Below are positions 51,881-60,951 of a stretch of 64,000 bases of DNA, one piece after another (within the stretch, counting starts at the first letter, position 1; the number at the start of each line of letters is the position of its first letter). Location of the stretch: NCBI GenBank assembly GCA_013213785.1, contig JABSPZ010000007.1, positions 62,001 through 126,000 of the forward strand, read 5' to 3'. A program made the translations under genes and the position numbers. Source of the stretch: Henriciella sp. (lineage in GTDB: Bacteria > Pseudomonadota > Alphaproteobacteria > Caulobacterales > Hyphomonadaceae). A model generated the notes under the pieces. The model saw only the letters and a list, made by a program, of their open reading frames with translations. It was not told the origin of the DNA and ran no database searches.

Positions 51881-52710
51881 ACTGGCTTAACGAAAACAAC
51901 ACCGCAGTGGTCACCGGCGCTGCTGGCGGTATCGGACTAGAGTCTGCTAAGCGGTTTGCAGCTGCGGGAATGAATGTCGTGCTAGTCGATGTGAAAGAAG
52001 AGCAGCTCGCCTAGGCCGCGTCTGATCTGTCCGGCAGTTCAGGGAAGGTCATCACCAAAGTGTGTGACGTCTCAGATCCGCAGGCCATGACGGCGCTCGC
52101 TGAGGAGGTCACCGCAGATCTCGGAAACGTGCACTGCCTGATGAACAATGCGGGCATTGGGCGGATGGGCACAAAGCCGTGGGAAAGCCTCGAGGCGTTT
52201 AATGGGCTTGTCTCGATCAACTTGATGGGCGTGATCCACGGATGCCACGCCTTCATGCCGGGCATGCTGGTGCACGGTGAACCCGCCGCCGTGATTAACA
52301 CCGGGTCAAAGCAAGGGATCACGCGCCCACCTGGCAACTATGCCTACAATCTCTCCAAAGCGGGTGTGCTGGCCTATACAGAAAGCGTGGCGCATGCGCT
52401 CCGCCAAGAAGAGAAGTGTGCGCTGACCGCGCACCTGCTCGTTCCAGCGTTCGTATACACGCCGATGGTGGAAGCGTTCATTCCGCAAAAACCACCCTTC
52501 GCCGCGACCGCAAAAGAGACCGTCGATTTCATGATGACCTCTTTGAAAAACGGCGATTTCTATATCCTCTGCCCAGACAATGAAACGCCGCGCCCCTTGG
52601 ACGAAAAGCGCATTCAATGGACGGCGGATGACATCATCAAAAACCGCCCCGCCCTGTCCCGGTGGCATCCCGACTATGCGGAAGCCTTCAAGGCTTTCAT
52701 CGAAGACTAA
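51877..52710 (+). pseudogene. Second short-chain dehydrogenase/reductase, interrupted by a TAG codon
   Basis: An SDR reading from MNWLNENNTAVVTGAAGGIGLE with the cofactor motif TGAAGGIG. Codon 46 is TAG (52012-52014), between ...KEEQLA and AASDLSGSSG in an otherwise continuous frame. The rest keeps NNAGIG and YxxxK (YNLSK) and a normal C-terminus ending FIED, so a CAG or GAG codon probably mutated. The part after the stop can restart at a Met near 52060 but would lack the nucleotide-binding motif. The start overlaps the first SDR stop. It may be a recent pseudogene or an assembly error. Confidence 0.82.
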
Positions 52711-52743
52711 AAAAATGCCCCGAACTGCCGCAAGTTCGGGGCA
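52709..52743 (-). terminator. Rho-independent terminator of ompW
   Basis: On the minus strand TGCCCCGAACT pairs with AGTTCGGGGCA around a 6-base loop and is followed by a run of T. It ends the OmpW transcript and may also weaken readthrough of the plus strand. Confidence 0.88.
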
Positions 52744-52774
52744 AATCGGGTTGGCATTGTAAGGAGGCAACAGG

Positions 52775-53449
52775 CTAAAATTTATAGCCAAAACCAACAC
52801 CAACCACGGTCGGGTTGATGTCGACATCTGCGTCGACGGTCGCACCCAAAGCGGTCGTGAAATCGACAGTCACATCTGTATTGATCCAGACTTTCTTGAT
52901 GTCTGCATTGAGCAGCCAGCCGCCTGGCTCACCATCCAGGTCATAATCGACGCCAACTTGTAGTGCGCCGCCAAAGCTCGGATCATAATCGATACCATCG
53001 GCAACCGACCCTTGATCCTCATCAAAGAAGAACGTCGCGTTCACACCGGCGCCAAAGTAGGGCTTGACCTGAGTGCCAGTGTCGAAGTGATATTGCAGGG
53101 TCAGGGTCGGCGGCAACAACCAGACATCGCCTAGATCAACCGTCGCATTGTCCAAGGCACCTGGAACGGTGACCCCCACGGCCTTCACGTCATGCGGGGT
53201 GACGGCGAGGATCAGCTCCGCGGCAATATTCTTCGTGAAAAAGTAGGTAATATCGAGCTCGGGAACGTATTGGTCGCCAATCTCAACATTGCCCGCAAGC
53301 GCTGCGGTCCCCACCGATAGGTCCGCGCTTGCATCGGGCAAAACACCGAGCACGCGGCCGCGAACCATCCAAGGATTGTCGTCTGCATGCGCGATAGTCC
53401 CGATCAAAGCGGAGCTCACCATAAGAGCGGAACAGGTAAAGGGTTTCAT
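52775..53449 (-). CDS. ompW: OmpW-family outer-membrane protein
   Basis: Eight-stranded outer-membrane barrel of 224 residues. Signal peptide about residues 1-22 (cleavage near His-Ala-Asp). OmpW markers: 'PWMVRGRVLGVLPDASADLS' at the mature start, 'VPELDITYFFTKNIAAELIL', AVTPHDVKAVG, LLPPTLTLQYHF, 'VKPYFGAGVNATFFFDEDQG' and the end Gly-Tyr-Lys-Phe. The start is set at MKPFTCSA, which has GAGG upstream; the frame extends 36 codons earlier without support. Divergent from zur. Confidence 0.93.
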   Translation of the reverse strand: MKPFTCSALMVSSALIGTIAHADDNPWMVRGRVLGVLPDASADLSVGTAALAGNVEIGDQYVPELDITYFFTKNIAAELILAVTPHDVKAVGVTVPGALDNATVDLGDVWLLPPTLTLQYHFDTGTQVKPYFGAGVNATFFFDEDQGSVADGIDYDPSFGGALQVGVDYDLDGEPGGWLLNADIKKVWINTDVTVDFTTALGATVDADVDINPTVVGVGFGYKF

Positions 53450-53598
53450 AGCTAGGCCTCTTTCTACTAGTTGCCTGCGGAGCTTATTTCCCTGTTTTAA
53501 AACAAAAAATATACAGTTTTGCCGCGCGGAAACATGCCACGCGGCATAGGCGCTCAAGTCCGTAGTCTTCCTGAGTGACGTCGCTTGGAGGATTTGCG

Positions 53599-53667
53599 AT
53601 GGCTCAAAGTTTGCACGATAAATACGCGTGTCACCTCTTTCCTTTTTTGCTCAATCGCCCAAAATAG
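53599..53667 (+). CDS. Possible leader ORF upstream of zur (22 codons)
   Basis: ATG with GGAGG at ideal spacing opens a 22-codon frame encoding MAQSLHDKYACHLFPFLLNR followed by Pro-Lys and TAG. The stop is five bases before the zur ATG, whose own ribosome-binding site is weak. This layout suggests translational coupling, where ribosomes ending the leader restart at zur. A chance frame cannot be excluded. Confidence 0.4.
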   Translation: MAQSLHDKYACHLFPFLLNRPK

Positions 53668-53672
53668 CATCC

Positions 53673-54152
53673 ATGGCTCATACCCACGCACACATTCACG
53701 CCAATACGCCATGCAGCCCGCAAGACGCTGAAGCCTTTTTGGCGGAAGCCGAAAAGATGGTGAGTGCGAAAGGGCAAAAGCTCACACCGATCCGTCGAAA
53801 GGTTCTGCACTTATTGTTGGACGCCGAAGAGCCCGCCAAAGCCTATGACTTACTCGCCAATCTAGATGGCGAAGGCGCTGCAAAGCCGCCAACAATTTAT
53901 CGCGCCTTGGATTTCCTGCAGGGGATGGGTCTCGTCCACAAAATCGAGAGCTTAAACGCTTTCGTGGCTTGCGGACATATTCAGCGCGAGCATTCCGCGG
54001 TATTTTTGATTTGTGATTCTTGCGGCAGCGCTGAAGAACTGCATGCCATCGAAACCAGCGCGGCGCTGTCGAAAGAAACCAGCACGGCAGGATTTGCGAT
54101 CCAGAATGCGGTGATTGAAGCCCGCGGCATCTGTCGGAAGTGCGCCGCATGA
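53673..54152 (+). CDS. zur: Zinc uptake regulator Zur (Fur family)
   Basis: A 159-residue regulator. The N-terminus is His-rich (MAHTHAHIHANTPC), the DNA-binding part reads 'LTPIRRKVLHLLLDAEEPAK', AYDLLANLDGEGAAKPPTIYRALDF. The metal region has Cys and His (FVACGHIQREHSAVF), then CDSCG, and the end GICRKC supplies the second CxxC of the structural zinc site. Zur is preferred over Fur because of the Cys-His-His pattern. The stop overlaps the thioesterase-like gene by four bases. Confidence 0.88.
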   Translation: MAHTHAHIHANTPCSPQDAEAFLAEAEKMVSAKGQKLTPIRRKVLHLLLDAEEPAKAYDLLANLDGEGAAKPPTIYRALDFLQGMGLVHKIESLNAFVACGHIQREHSAVFLICDSCGSAEELHAIETSAALSKETSTAGFAIQNAVIEARGICRKCAA

Positions 54153-55072
54153 TCCCTTTATGGAAAGGGATCGCCAACACTTGGGATTGCGACGAGATGG
54201 GGCACATGAATGTGCGCGTCTATGTCGAGAAGGCCATGGAAGGCTTGGGCAATTTCGCGGGCGCTATTCAGATGCCGCATGCCTATCGTCCGAATGCGCC
54301 ATCAACACTGCTCCCGGCGGAACATCATATTCGCTACATCGCGGAGGCGCATGCCGGAAAACCGCTGACCATGACGGGCTGCGTGCTCGAATGGGATGAA
54401 ACCAGCGCTCTGATCTACCAAGACATGCGTCACGGAGATGGACGCCCTGCCGCCGCCTTTCGAACACGTGTCCTGCACGTCGACACCAAAACCGGAAAGC
54501 CTTTTCCCTGGAGCACGCGATCCCGCGTGCAATTGGAAGCGTTGATCGACACACCGCCAGACGACACCAAACCACGTGGGATCGATTCGAGCGTCACCCC
54601 CATCCCCAGCAGTATGGCGACCATGGACCAGGTGATCGCAGCGGGCGCGCCAGAGATTGGACGCGGCATGGTCTTGCCACGAGAGTGCGACACGTTCGGT
54701 CGTTTCTGGGCGCCGTGGTTTATGGGGCGAATTTCTGATTCCGTGCCAACGCTGCTGCACGATTGGCGCTCAAAAGTTGCCGCTTCAAATGGTGATGTGC
54801 GGATGGGCGGAGCGGTGCTGGAGTACCGGCTGATCTATCGCAAATGGCCGCGCGCGGGAGATCGCTACGTCATCCATACGAGCTTGGCAGACGTCGCTGA
54901 GAAGACGCACTCGCTCTCTCATTGGGTGCTAAATCCAGATACGGGCGAAGCCTACATCACAAGCCAGGCCGTGGCCGTGACGTTTGATTTGGATAAGCGC
55001 AAAGTCATCCCGACACCGCCGGAACAAATCGCGGAGCTTGAGAAGCTCGCGCCGCGAGGATTGGTCTTATAA
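54149..55072 (+). CDS. Thioesterase-like (hotdog) protein
   Basis: A 307-residue protein with two hotdog-fold modules. The N-terminal module begins 'WKGIANTWDCDEMGHMNVRV', the Asp-xx-Gly-His-Met-Asn signature of 4-hydroxybenzoyl-CoA-type thioesterases. The C-terminal module has 'EYRLIYRKWPRAGDRYVIHT'. Hydrolysis of an acyl-CoA or acyl-ACP is expected, substrate unknown. The ATG overlaps the zur stop, so the two are translationally coupled. Confidence 0.85.
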   Translation: MIPLWKGIANTWDCDEMGHMNVRVYVEKAMEGLGNFAGAIQMPHAYRPNAPSTLLPAEHHIRYIAEAHAGKPLTMTGCVLEWDETSALIYQDMRHGDGRPAAAFRTRVLHVDTKTGKPFPWSTRSRVQLEALIDTPPDDTKPRGIDSSVTPIPSSMATMDQVIAAGAPEIGRGMVLPRECDTFGRFWAPWFMGRISDSVPTLLHDWRSKVAASNGDVRMGGAVLEYRLIYRKWPRAGDRYVIHTSLADVAEKTHSLSHWVLNPDTGEAYITSQAVAVTFDLDKRKVIPTPPEQIAELEKLAPRGLVL

Positions 55073-55079
55073 AAATGAC

Positions 55080-55340
55080 CTAGTCGTCGAACGCGCGGTC
55101 GCGCTTTAAATCGAAAGCCATGGTTTGACGCGAATACGTGGCTGAAACACGATGGACGGAACAGTCCAACATGGCTTCAGATGCGTCTTCATGATCCATT
55201 CGATCTTCGCTGCAAGACACCAGCTCGGTCTCTTCCAACGCTAATTTTTCGAAGTATGAATCAGATACCGCCCCCGCGGCACCGATCAAAATCAAGCTCG
55301 CGAACCCGCAAGCCAGAATTCCGGCTAGTCGATCCTGCAT
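55080..55340 (-). CDS. Small exported or membrane-anchored hypothetical protein
   Basis: An 86-residue product with an N-terminal hydrophobic helix (about residues 5-25, AGILACGFASLILIGAAGAV) that may be a signal peptide or anchor. The remainder is acidic with two Cys (VSCSEDRMDHEDASEAMLDC), probably a disulfide in the periplasm. A GGGAGAG site precedes the ATG. No named family. Confidence 0.65.
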   Translation of the reverse strand: MQDRLAGILACGFASLILIGAAGAVSDSYFEKLALEETELVSCSEDRMDHEDASEAMLDCSVHRVSATYSRQTMAFDLKRDRAFDD

Positions 55341-55391
55341 AGTTTCTCTCCCAACGGCAGGAGAGCAAAGAATTAACTTTCTGTCAAAATT

Positions 55392-56354
55392 CTAGCGACT
55401 GCGGAGAGAGCGCTTCATCGGTCCCACATCACCATCGCCAATCCCTTCGATAAGGCTAGAGATGTAGGAGGACAGTTCATCGCGAACATCATAGGGCGCT
55501 TCCATCGGCAAGAAGTGGGTCGTGTTCACCCGCTCTTTCAGGATCAGGTGCGGGCATTTCTTTGCGAGGCGAGCGGCAACTTCATCGGTGAGAACGGAGT
55601 CGCTATCAGGCCGCAAAATCGTAATCGGAATTCTGTGCTTTTTCACCTTAGCCAAAGCGCCCCACGGCCGGTTACGCTGGGCCATGAAGGTCGCGGCTTC
55701 CCATTTCGGATCGCAGAGTAATTGCCAGACTTGCTTGTCGCTATCTGGATCATTGCCGTCCGTGCGATCGAACGCATCGAGGATATAGTCCGCCAGGAAT
55801 GGATCACGCCACGTCGCGAAGGCGCCCCGGCCTTTATACTTATATTGGATATGCTCGCGCGAATCGAACTTGTTTCGGCGCCGGCGGGCCTGTTTCGCCA
55901 TATGGTGGCCACCGCGACGGAATCCGAAAGGCATAAGGTGCATCGCCATATAGTAGCGCGGTGGCAGAATGACCGGATCAACAAGCACCAAACCCGCCAC
56001 CTTTTCCGGGCGCGCGCCAGCCACCATCAGCGCGACCGTCGCGCCCATTGAGTGTCCACCGAGCACGACCGGATTGATCGGGGACTCGCGGTCTAAGAAG
56101 GCAATAATATCGTCGCGGTACCGTTTCCAAGAGCGCAAGGAACGAGGTTTCGCAGGCAAAGAAGAACGCCCATGACCTCGTAAATCCACAGCCTGAATTT
56201 TGGTCCGCAATCCGAGCGGTGCCAAGATCGACTGGTACGTCATTGCGTTAAACCCAGTGGCGTGAAGCCAAAGGGCTGCTAGCTTTTTCGCAGGATCTCC
56301 AAACTCCAAAGCCGCTAAATCGCCTTCGGAAGTCTCGAACGTGAAACGACGCAT
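55392..56354 (-). CDS. Alpha/beta hydrolase
   Basis: A 320-residue hydrolase of the AB-hydrolase 1 type. Oxyanion segment WLHATGFNAMTYQ, nucleophile motif GGHSMGATVAL, acid Asp in ITILRPDSDSVL and His in VNTTHFLPMEAP form the expected triad. The lid (RRGGHHMAKQARRRRNKFDS) is unusually basic. No operon partner; substrate not predictable. Confidence 0.9.
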   Translation of the reverse strand: MRRFTFETSEGDLAALEFGDPAKKLAALWLHATGFNAMTYQSILAPLGLRTKIQAVDLRGHGRSSLPAKPRSLRSWKRYRDDIIAFLDRESPINPVVLGGHSMGATVALMVAGARPEKVAGLVLVDPVILPPRYYMAMHLMPFGFRRGGHHMAKQARRRRNKFDSREHIQYKYKGRGAFATWRDPFLADYILDAFDRTDGNDPDSDKQVWQLLCDPKWEAATFMAQRNRPWGALAKVKKHRIPITILRPDSDSVLTDEVAARLAKKCPHLILKERVNTTHFLPMEAPYDVRDELSSYISSLIEGIGDGDVGPMKRSLRSR

Positions 56355-56368
56355 TGTTTGCCTAAACT

Positions 56369-57109
56369 CTACCCAAATACTTTCCGCAACAGTTCGGTTG
56401 TTCGAGCAACCGGATTCTCGCGAATCTTCTCTTCTTCAACTGCGAGATAGTTGAAGAGACCATCAAGGCCAAATTGGACCGCATATGTGGTTAAATCAGA
56501 TTTGTAATCCGTTGCCGCAATCGCGAGCAGCGGCTGATTAGCGGTCACGCTGTCGAGCGCCTGATACGCCCCGGATGATTCCAGCGCTGATTGAACATAT
56601 GGCGTAAAGGTTTGGCGGAGGCTCGCTTCGGTTCGGCCCCGCAGGAAATCCGTCGCCGCCGTATCGCCGCCGCGTAAGATGCCGAGCGCGTCTTCGATCG
56701 TGATTGATTGAACCGCATCGATGACAATCTGCTTACCCGCAGGCACGGCATCTTCCGCCGCGCGGTTCATGCGGAGTTGCAATTCATCAAGCGGCCCAGA
56801 GAGGCCAACATTGGAGAGTTGTTTCTGAACATCGCCGAGCCGTCCCGGAAGCGGGATGCGAATTTGCGGGTCCTGCCAGTAGCCGTTTTCGACACCAATC
56901 TGTGCGGCCACCCGATTCGTTCCGATCTCGAGGGCTTGCCGAAGGCCTGCATCGATTTCGGCAAGCGTCAGCTCGCCGCTTGGGCTTTGTGCGCCCTCGA
57001 TCCCACCTAGAACATCCCCTAAAACTTGACCGAAGTCGCCGCCCGAGCCGGACTCACACCCAGCCGGTATTAAGGTTAATGCTAAAGCGCCTAGTGCCAG
57101 TGACCGCAT
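56369..57109 (-). CDS. DUF4197 lipoprotein
   Basis: A 246-residue lipoprotein with lipobox ending Ile-Pro-Ala-Gly-Cys. The mature domain is the DUF4197 family: LTLAEIDAGLRQALEIGTNR, 'PLPGRLGDVQKQLSNVGLSG', 'ELQLRMNRAAEDAVPAGKQI' and 'ILRGGDTAATDFLRGRTEAS', then FTPYVQSALE. It is periplasmic and its function is unknown. Start at MRSLALGA behind GGAGGG. The frame extends upstream but lacks a site. Confidence 0.92.
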   Translation of the reverse strand: MRSLALGALALTLIPAGCESGSGGDFGQVLGDVLGGIEGAQSPSGELTLAEIDAGLRQALEIGTNRVAAQIGVENGYWQDPQIRIPLPGRLGDVQKQLSNVGLSGPLDELQLRMNRAAEDAVPAGKQIVIDAVQSITIEDALGILRGGDTAATDFLRGRTEASLRQTFTPYVQSALESSGAYQALDSVTANQPLLAIAATDYKSDLTTYAVQFGLDGLFNYLAVEEEKIRENPVARTTELLRKVFG

Positions 57110-57246
57110 TGCTATATCCCTCCACACAACATCCTCATGAACCAAGTTTTGATCATGAAATCAAACGTTTATCTGCTTATCGCTGCGACAACCTAGCGAT
57201 AGTAGCCTGCTTGATGTAGTTTAGCGAGGGAATTGGAGACGTACAT

Positions 57247-58098
57247 ATGCTGAAGAAAACGCACGAATGCTTCACGGTATCTGTGGAAGACAAGATCGCG
57301 CACATCGTTCTGAACCGTCCGCAAGCCATGAATGCTATGAACAAGGCGTTCTGGAATGAACTGCCGGAGATCGTAAACGAGATTAATGCGAGCGCCGCGG
57401 CGCGCGTCATCGTCATCTCATCCGAAGGCAAACACTTCTCTGCAGGCATGGACCTTTCAGTCTTCGGCCAAGACGGCGCCGTCACTCAGGGCAAGGTTGA
57501 CCGCCACGTTGCTGCCGAAGCTTTCCGCTCCAATATCAAGCAGATCCAGTCTTCATTTAACGCGCTTGAAGATGCCCGCATGCCTGTTCTGATCGCCTGC
57601 CAAGGCGGCGTGATTGGCGGCGCGATCGATATGATTTCTGCTGGCGATATTCGCTGGTGCACCAAGGACGCGTTTTTCTGCATCCAGGAAACCAATATCG
57701 CGATGACCGCAGATGTTGGAACCTTCCCACGTCTTCAACGCTACATCCCAGAAGGTTGGGTGAAGCAAATGGCCTATACGGGTGAGCGCCTTGGCGCAGA
57801 GAAAGCGCGTGAGATTGGCCTGGTCAACGACGTGTTCGACACACAAGAAGAAATGCTGGCGCATGTGATGGGCGTTGCGAAAGAGATTGCCTCAAAGAAC
57901 CCATTGGCCGTAACCGGCTGTAAGGTTCTCATCAATTATGGCCGTGACCATTCGACGGCGGATACGCTCGATTATATCGGCGTCTGGAATTCCGGCATGA
58001 TCCCGCCATCACATATGCAGGAAGCGTTCGCGGCGAAGTCTGAGAAGCGCGACGCGGAATTCCCGGATCTTCTACCGCTTCGATCTACACCGATGTAG
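57247..58098 (+). CDS. Crotonase-family protein, dienoyl-CoA isomerase-like
   Basis: A 283-residue enoyl-CoA hydratase/isomerase. Oxyanion hole residues: HFSAGMDLSVF and 'ACQGGVIGGAIDMISAGDIR'. The segment FCIQETNIAMTADVGTF carries Glu and, eight residues on, Asp, the pair used by delta3,5-delta2,4-dienoyl-CoA isomerase (ECH1); the third acidic position of that enzyme is Asn here. Hydration of enoyl-CoA is therefore less likely than isomerisation, but experimental proof is absent. Stand-alone gene. Confidence 0.87.
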   Translation: MLKKTHECFTVSVEDKIAHIVLNRPQAMNAMNKAFWNELPEIVNEINASAAARVIVISSEGKHFSAGMDLSVFGQDGAVTQGKVDRHVAAEAFRSNIKQIQSSFNALEDARMPVLIACQGGVIGGAIDMISAGDIRWCTKDAFFCIQETNIAMTADVGTFPRLQRYIPEGWVKQMAYTGERLGAEKAREIGLVNDVFDTQEEMLAHVMGVAKEIASKNPLAVTGCKVLINYGRDHSTADTLDYIGVWNSGMIPPSHMQEAFAAKSEKRDAEFPDLLPLRSTPM

Positions 58099-58109
58099 CA
58101 GGTTCGGAT

Positions 58110-58445
58110 CTATCTAATTCGATAAACGACCGTCGCTTTTAGCAAGTGGCGGTCGTTTTGTTTTGCGATGCCGCTTGCAAAGATCAGCGTGCGCGTTTTG
58201 CGATCGATACGGCTTTCGAATGCGACCTCTGTGCCGGTCGCAGCGTCGGCAGATACATCAAACGTCACAGACACAGAATGAAGTTCGCCCTCCTCGACGA
58301 GGCTGTTTGCATGGCGCTCGACCACCGCTTGCAGCAAAACACCGACTTGGATCACAGTCCAATCATCTGCCGTTGCAAACGCGCATGAGTCCGATGCGAA
58401 CTGTAAGGCGGAAAGCGGAATCGTAAGATCGTTCAAAATCGACAT
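58110..58445 (-). CDS. Short hotdog-like hypothetical protein
   Basis: A 111-residue protein with a beta-rich pattern 'WTVIQVGVLLQAVVERHANS' and 'SVSVTFDVSADAATGTEVAF', then ESRIDRKTRTLIFASGI and 'KQNDRHLLKATVVYRI'. The last strands resemble the end of a hotdog thioesterase, and the gene adjoins a crotonase gene convergently, but no catalytic residue is clear. I call it unknown, possibly hotdog-like. Confidence 0.6.
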   Translation of the reverse strand: MSILNDLTIPLSALQFASDSCAFATADDWTVIQVGVLLQAVVERHANSLVEEGELHSVSVTFDVSADAATGTEVAFESRIDRKTRTLIFASGIAKQNDRHLLKATVVYRIR

Positions 58446-58466
58446 GGCGCTGCTCTAGTTCGGTCG

Positions 58467-58510
58467 AGGAAAAAAGAAAAGGCTCACGGCGCGAGAACGC
58501 CGTAAGCCCT
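58467..58510 (-). terminator. Rho-independent terminator
   Basis: On the minus strand GGCTTACGGCG pairs with CGCCGTGAGCC (one mismatch) and is followed by TTTTCTTTTTT. It ends the transcript of the upstream hypothetical gene. Confidence 0.9.
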
Positions 58511-58541
58511 AATTTAGAACCTGATTGTTTCGGTGCTGAGT

Positions 58542-58967
58542 TTAAGCGGCAACCGCAGTGGCTTTTGCGCCCGTCAGCATGTCCGCAACGACGAGGTCAC
58601 CAAGATGTCCAAAGGCTTCCATGCCATAGGTGATCTGCATGTAGTTGCTGATCGATGGGAGCAATTGCGAGATTTCTTTGTGCCCGAGACCGGCTTTGTG
58701 GAGGCTTGTGAACATGCCTTCGCCAACATGACGGCGACCGCCTGGTGTTTGTTCGATCAAGCGCGCAATGACGGATGTCGCGGCGCCATGGTCCGCGCCA
58801 GTGGTTGCTGAAAGCGTCCGCGCGCCTGGCATCTTGCGAAAAATGGCTTCGGCCAGCGGTGAGCCTTGGCGCTCCGCGGTGTTCAGAACAATGCCCAGTG
58901 CTTCGCGTGCTTTGACTTGCGTCATGCCTGTATTGTCAGCGCAAGTTTTGATGAGGTTTTTAAGCAT
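58542..58967 (-). CDS. Conserved hypothetical protein
   Basis: A 141-residue cytosolic helical protein rich in Gly and Ala, with 'VLNTAERQGSPLAEAIFRKM', GADHGAATSVIARLIEQT and 'ISQLLPSISNYMQITYGMEA'. The terminal part has no catalytic pattern. The start is at MLKNLIKTCADN behind AAGGA; the open frame extends 28 codons further upstream without support. I do not recognise a named family, although the sequence has the repeating hydrophobic pattern of short DUF937-like proteins. Confidence 0.65.
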   Translation of the reverse strand: MLKNLIKTCADNTGMTQVKAREALGIVLNTAERQGSPLAEAIFRKMPGARTLSATTGADHGAATSVIARLIEQTPGGRRHVGEGMFTSLHKAGLGHKEISQLLPSISNYMQITYGMEAFGHLGDLVVADMLTGAKATAVAA

Positions 58968-59128
58968 TGGGCAGGTCCTTATGTTTTGATCTCTAGGATC
59001 AAGCCTACCCACCACGCCTTGCCTGAAGGTTACTATCCGGCACTGATTCATTCACTTTCGAAGGAAAGTGGTTAAGCGCCGTTAGGGCCGGGTAAACAGA
59101 AACGGCCGTTTTGTTTACCTTTGGCCGA

Positions 59129-60934
59129 TTACATGCGTTCTGGCGCGGTAATGCCAAGAATTCCGAGCCCAGCCTCCAATTGATGAAGAACCACTTCGCA
59201 AAGCGCTAATCGAGAAGATCGAACGTCTGCAGGCACATCGTCTTTTAGAATTGGGCAGGCCGCATAGAACGCACTGAAAGACTGTGCGAGCTGATACACA
59301 TGCTCACAAATATAGTGTGGCATGCGTTTCTCCCGCGCGAGACGCAAAGCGAGCGCAAAGCCATCCAAGGCCAGAACCAGCTTTCGTTCCTCCGGCGCAT
59401 CGATTTGAATATCGCCTGCTTGGAACCCCTGCTCCGCCGCCCGGCGAAGGATCGCCTTTAGGCGAACAGCCGCATAAAGCAGATAAGGGCCAGTCTTGCC
59501 CTCAAAGCTCGTGAAACGTTCCAGGTCGAAGACGTAATTGGTTGTGCGCTGGTTCTGCAGGTCAGCAAAACGCAGCGCTGCGCGCGCCACAAGCGTTCCA
59601 ATCTCGGCTTTTTCTTCTGGCCCGATATCACCAGAGAGTCCGGTCTCACCGATCCGCTTCGTGGCTTCTTCGAGGGCCATGCCGTTTAGGTCCGCCAAGC
59701 GGAGCGTGCCACCTTCGCGGGTCTTGAAAGGCTTCCCATCTTTGCCATTCACCGTGCCAAAGCCGAGATGCTCAAGCTGATCGCGGCCCATATAACCGAC
59801 TTTGTCTGCAGCGCGGTAGACTTGCTCAAAGTGCAATGCTTGGCGCTGGTCTACGACATATAAGATCCGATCCGGCTCAATCGAATCAACGCGATCTTTG
59901 ATCGTTGCGAGATCTGTCGCGTGATAGCCCGTCGCGCCGCGCGAATTGACCAACATGAAAGGCGGCATCGGATTTTTCAGACGCGGCTTGCCGTCTTTCC
60001 CAACAGCTTCGACATTCTCATCCGGGCGCGCAATCTCGATAATCCAAGCGCCATCATCTTCCGTGGCAAGCTCGCGCTCTTTTAGGTCAGCAACCATAGG
60101 ATCGATGAGCGGGTCTACATCGCTTTCGCCTTTCCAAAGGTCGAACGACACATCGAGGAAGCCATAGTCAACTTTCAGCGCGGCGACCGACACATCGATA
60201 AAGTGCTTGAGCATCGCGCGATATCCAGCCCGGCCAGCCTGCATTTCAGCAACCGCATCCTGCGCGCGTTTGGCGTAGGCTTCATCTTCCTTCGAGCGCC
60301 CTGACGCCATGGGGTAGAGCCGCGAGAGGTCATCCATCGTCACGGGCGGCATGTCGGGGAACGGGCCGGTTTGGCTCTCATCGAAATAGATAAGGTCTGG
60401 CTGCTCATCCATTACGGCGATGATCAGCAGGCCCATTTGCAAGCCCCAATCACCCAGGTGAACATCACCCGTCACATCATCGCCGAGGAACCGGAAAAGA
60501 CGGACCAGCGTATCGCCGATGACCGCAGAGCGAATGTGCCCAACATGCATAGGCTTGGCGACGTTCGGGCCGCCAAAGTCAAACACGACTTTTTCTGGCT
60601 GTTCCACGGCCCCGCCGCCAGCTTTTTCATCGCGCCCAATAAACGCCGCTTGGTCTGCAAGCGCGGAGGCACTCACGGTAATATTCAAAAAGCCTGGGCC
60701 AGCGACATCAACGCGGTCGACCAGCGCGTGCTCCGCGACACGCGGCGCGATCTTGGCCGCCAGGTCACGCGGGTTCATACCGGCTTGCTTCGCCGCGCCC
60801 ATGCACCCATTGCATTGGAAATCAGCAAGTTCAGGGCGATCAGACTGTTTCACCGCGCCCCAGCGCGCTTCTAAGCCCTCAGCTTCAAATGCGGCGCTGC
60901 ACGCGCCCGCCAGTTGCGTCGCGAGATCTGTCAT
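59129..60934 (-). CDS. argS: Arginyl-tRNA synthetase
   Basis: Class I synthetase of 601 residues. The HIGH signature is in 'GGPNVAKPMHVGHIRSAVIG', an N-terminal Add-1-like domain precedes it, and a DALR anticodon-binding domain closes the protein ('PYLLYAAVRLKAILRRAAEQ', later 'LARSFSAFYAACPIL'-like text reading AQSFSAFYAACPILKD). The KMSKS loop is degenerate, as in many ArgRS. Stand-alone essential gene; a lipoprotein gene lies directly upstream on the same strand. Confidence 0.96.
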   Translation of the reverse strand: MTDLATQLAGACSAAFEAEGLEARWGAVKQSDRPELADFQCNGCMGAAKQAGMNPRDLAAKIAPRVAEHALVDRVDVAGPGFLNITVSASALADQAAFIGRDEKAGGGAVEQPEKVVFDFGGPNVAKPMHVGHIRSAVIGDTLVRLFRFLGDDVTGDVHLGDWGLQMGLLIIAVMDEQPDLIYFDESQTGPFPDMPPVTMDDLSRLYPMASGRSKEDEAYAKRAQDAVAEMQAGRAGYRAMLKHFIDVSVAALKVDYGFLDVSFDLWKGESDVDPLIDPMVADLKERELATEDDGAWIIEIARPDENVEAVGKDGKPRLKNPMPPFMLVNSRGATGYHATDLATIKDRVDSIEPDRILYVVDQRQALHFEQVYRAADKVGYMGRDQLEHLGFGTVNGKDGKPFKTREGGTLRLADLNGMALEEATKRIGETGLSGDIGPEEKAEIGTLVARAALRFADLQNQRTTNYVFDLERFTSFEGKTGPYLLYAAVRLKAILRRAAEQGFQAGDIQIDAPEERKLVLALDGFALALRLAREKRMPHYICEHVYQLAQSFSAFYAACPILKDDVPADVRSSRLALCEVVLHQLEAGLGILGITAPERM

Positions 60935-60951
60935 TGTGTGTAACCCCGCGA

